Assembly: GCA_946411515.1 (NCBI GenBank)
Contig: CAMKEH010000002.1
Coordinates: forward strand, 1-64,000
DNA: 64,000 nucleotides
Reading direction: 5' to 3'
Source: an uncultured Clostridium sp.
GTDB lineage: Bacteria; Bacillota; Clostridia; TANB77; CAG-508
Shown here: positions 63,132 to 64,000 of the stretch, in pieces
How positions within the stretch are numbered: the stretch's first letter is position 1
How the letters are laid out: each line of letters opens with the position of its first letter
Notes under the pieces: generated by a model
The model's database searches: none
Told to the model about the DNA's origin: nothing
Seen by the model: only the letters and a program-made list of their open reading frames with translations
Translations under genes and position numbers: made by a program

Positions 63132-64000
63132 TTGAATATAAAAAAAGTATTAAAAATAAAAGGTGCAGTATTAGATAAAAATCAGTTAAAAAATCATCTG
63201 GAAAAAATAGCAGTAGAACATAATTTAACTAATAAATCCCAAAAAGAAACTTATCCAATACCAAAAATGCTGGAAAATTTTAAGATGATTCAAAAGGTAT
63301 ATTCATTACTAAATGAGCATTTAAAATTAGGAATAGGTATACATCCTGCAGGAGAATGGTTATTAGATAATTTTTATATAATAGAAGAAACTGTTAAACA
63401 AATAGAAAAAGAGTTAACATTAAAAAAATATATAAATTTTTTAGGATTGGCAAATGGACAATATAAGGGATTTGCCAGAATTTATGTTTTAGCCTCAGAA
63501 ATAGTAGCATATACAGATAATAAAATTGAAAGAAACGATTTAGAAGAATATTTGAGTAGTTATCAAACTAAAAAGACACTTAGTATGGAAGAAATCTGGA
63601 ACATAGGAATATTTTTAGAAATAGCTATAATAGAAAATATAAAAGATGTTTGCAAAAAAATATATGCTTCACAAATTCAAAAATATAGGGCAGAAAGTAT
63701 TGCAGAAAGATTAATAGAAAACAAACAAAAAACAGAATTAATATTTAAAAATAGCCTTTTCAAAACTTCAGAAAAAAATTTTTTTAATAATACAAAATAT
63801 CCATTTATAGAATATATGTCATATATCTTAAAAAGATATGGAAAAAAAGGAAATAGTTTTTTAAATGCATTAGAAGAAACAATAGAATTAAAAGGTTTAA
63901 CTATATCAGAGGTAATAAAAAAAGAACATTTTGATATTGCAGTTAGTAAAGTTTCAATTGGAAATAGTATTACTAGTATAAAAAAAATACAGAGAATAAA
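63132..64000 (+). CDS. N-terminal part of a cyclic beta-1,2-glucan synthase/NdvB-like protein (runs off the window)
   Basis: Open frame of 289 codons from TTG 63132 (AAGGAG about 10 nt upstream) to the window edge with no stop. The segment LKLGIGIHPAGEWLLDNFYIIEETVKQIEKE-type region (key phrase HPAGEWLLDNFYIIEE near residue 75) is characteristic of very large cyclic beta-1,2-glucan synthases and related GH94/GT84 proteins. Later, GQYKGFARIYVLASEIVAY and SMEEIWNIGIFLEIAIIENI fit the same N-terminal domain. The catalytic domains would lie outside the window. Confidence 0.72.
   Translation, partial: MNIKKVLKIKGAVLDKNQLKNHLEKIAVEHNLTNKSQKETYPIPKMLENFKMIQKVYSLLNEHLKLGIGIHPAGEWLLDNFYIIEETVKQIEKELTLKKYINFLGLANGQYKGFARIYVLASEIVAYTDNKIERNDLEEYLSSYQTKKTLSMEEIWNIGIFLEIAIIENIKDVCKKIYASQIQKYRAESIAERLIENKQKTELIFKNSLFKTSEKNFFNNTKYPFIEYMSYILKRYGKKGNSFLNALEETIELKGLTISEVIKKEHFDIAVSKVSIGNSITSIKKIQRI

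Overview
The window is AT-rich DNA from a Gram-positive, probably endospore-forming member of the Clostridia, most likely an uncultured gut lineage. The signs are AGA-dominated arginine use, strong AGGAGG-type ribosome sites, frequent TTG and GTG starts, a CwlD-type germination amidase, an rpsF-ssb-rpsR operon, an OLE RNA, and a folate ECF importer behind a THF riboswitch. TGA is used as a stop, so this is not a Mycoplasma-type code.

Layout. 0-10 kb: thymidylate kinase, a roughly 640-nt structured RNA followed by an OapA-like membrane protein (OLE locus), a short-chain dehydrogenase, SOS-controlled dinB, topA, tRNA-Gly, a 2H-phosphoesterase-like gene and tRNA-Cys. 10.7-13.5 kb: a large serine recombinase with leader elements and mobile-element debris. 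14.2-17.3 kb: a THF riboswitch, folT-ecfA-ecfT and an ATP-grasp ligase. 17.3-18.7 kb: a small island with an Fst-like type I toxin-antitoxin and a DUF2441-like gene between direct repeats. 18.7-36 kb: glucosaminidase, rnc, radical SAM, YitT, an XRE/prepilin-like pair, an OGG glycosylase, addB, MFS, pgeF, an LD-carboxypeptidase, a family 4 UDG, a GltD-like oxidoreductase, an HExxH protein and a coiled-coil repeat protein. 36-54.5 kb: topB, mfd, two SpoU-type methyltransferases, purC, smc, a dockerin protein and a Ca2+-type P-ATPase. 54.5-64 kb: a second XRE/prepilin-like pair, rpsF-ssb-rpsR, envelope proteins, a REC-GGDEF protein, cwlD and the start of a cyclic glucan synthase-like gene.

Main discovery. 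Six otherwise intact genes (serine recombinase, ecfT, UDG, mfd, smc twice, P-type ATPase) are broken by a single extra base. In all seven cases the extra base is a C directly before the GGN codon of a family-conserved glycine, so the reading frame meets CGG and must move +1. I checked every CGG triplet on both strands. Genes with native codon use contain no other in-frame CGG, so 7 of 7 native CGG codons sit at +1 sites. All four GGN glycine codons occur, and the preceding codons differ (GAA, GCA, CTC, CTT, CAC, CTT, GTT). This fits CGG-triggered +1 frameshifting, or CGGN read as a four-base glycine codon, better than classical P-site slippage. It is not a known bacterial system that I recognise.

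Contrast set. Five small one-gene units (9.4, 13.6, 39.0, 43.8 and 61.0 kb) have higher GC, their own promoters and strong terminators. Three of them use CGG as an ordinary in-frame codon (four codons in all). They look recently acquired and are a natural test of how CGG is decoded here.
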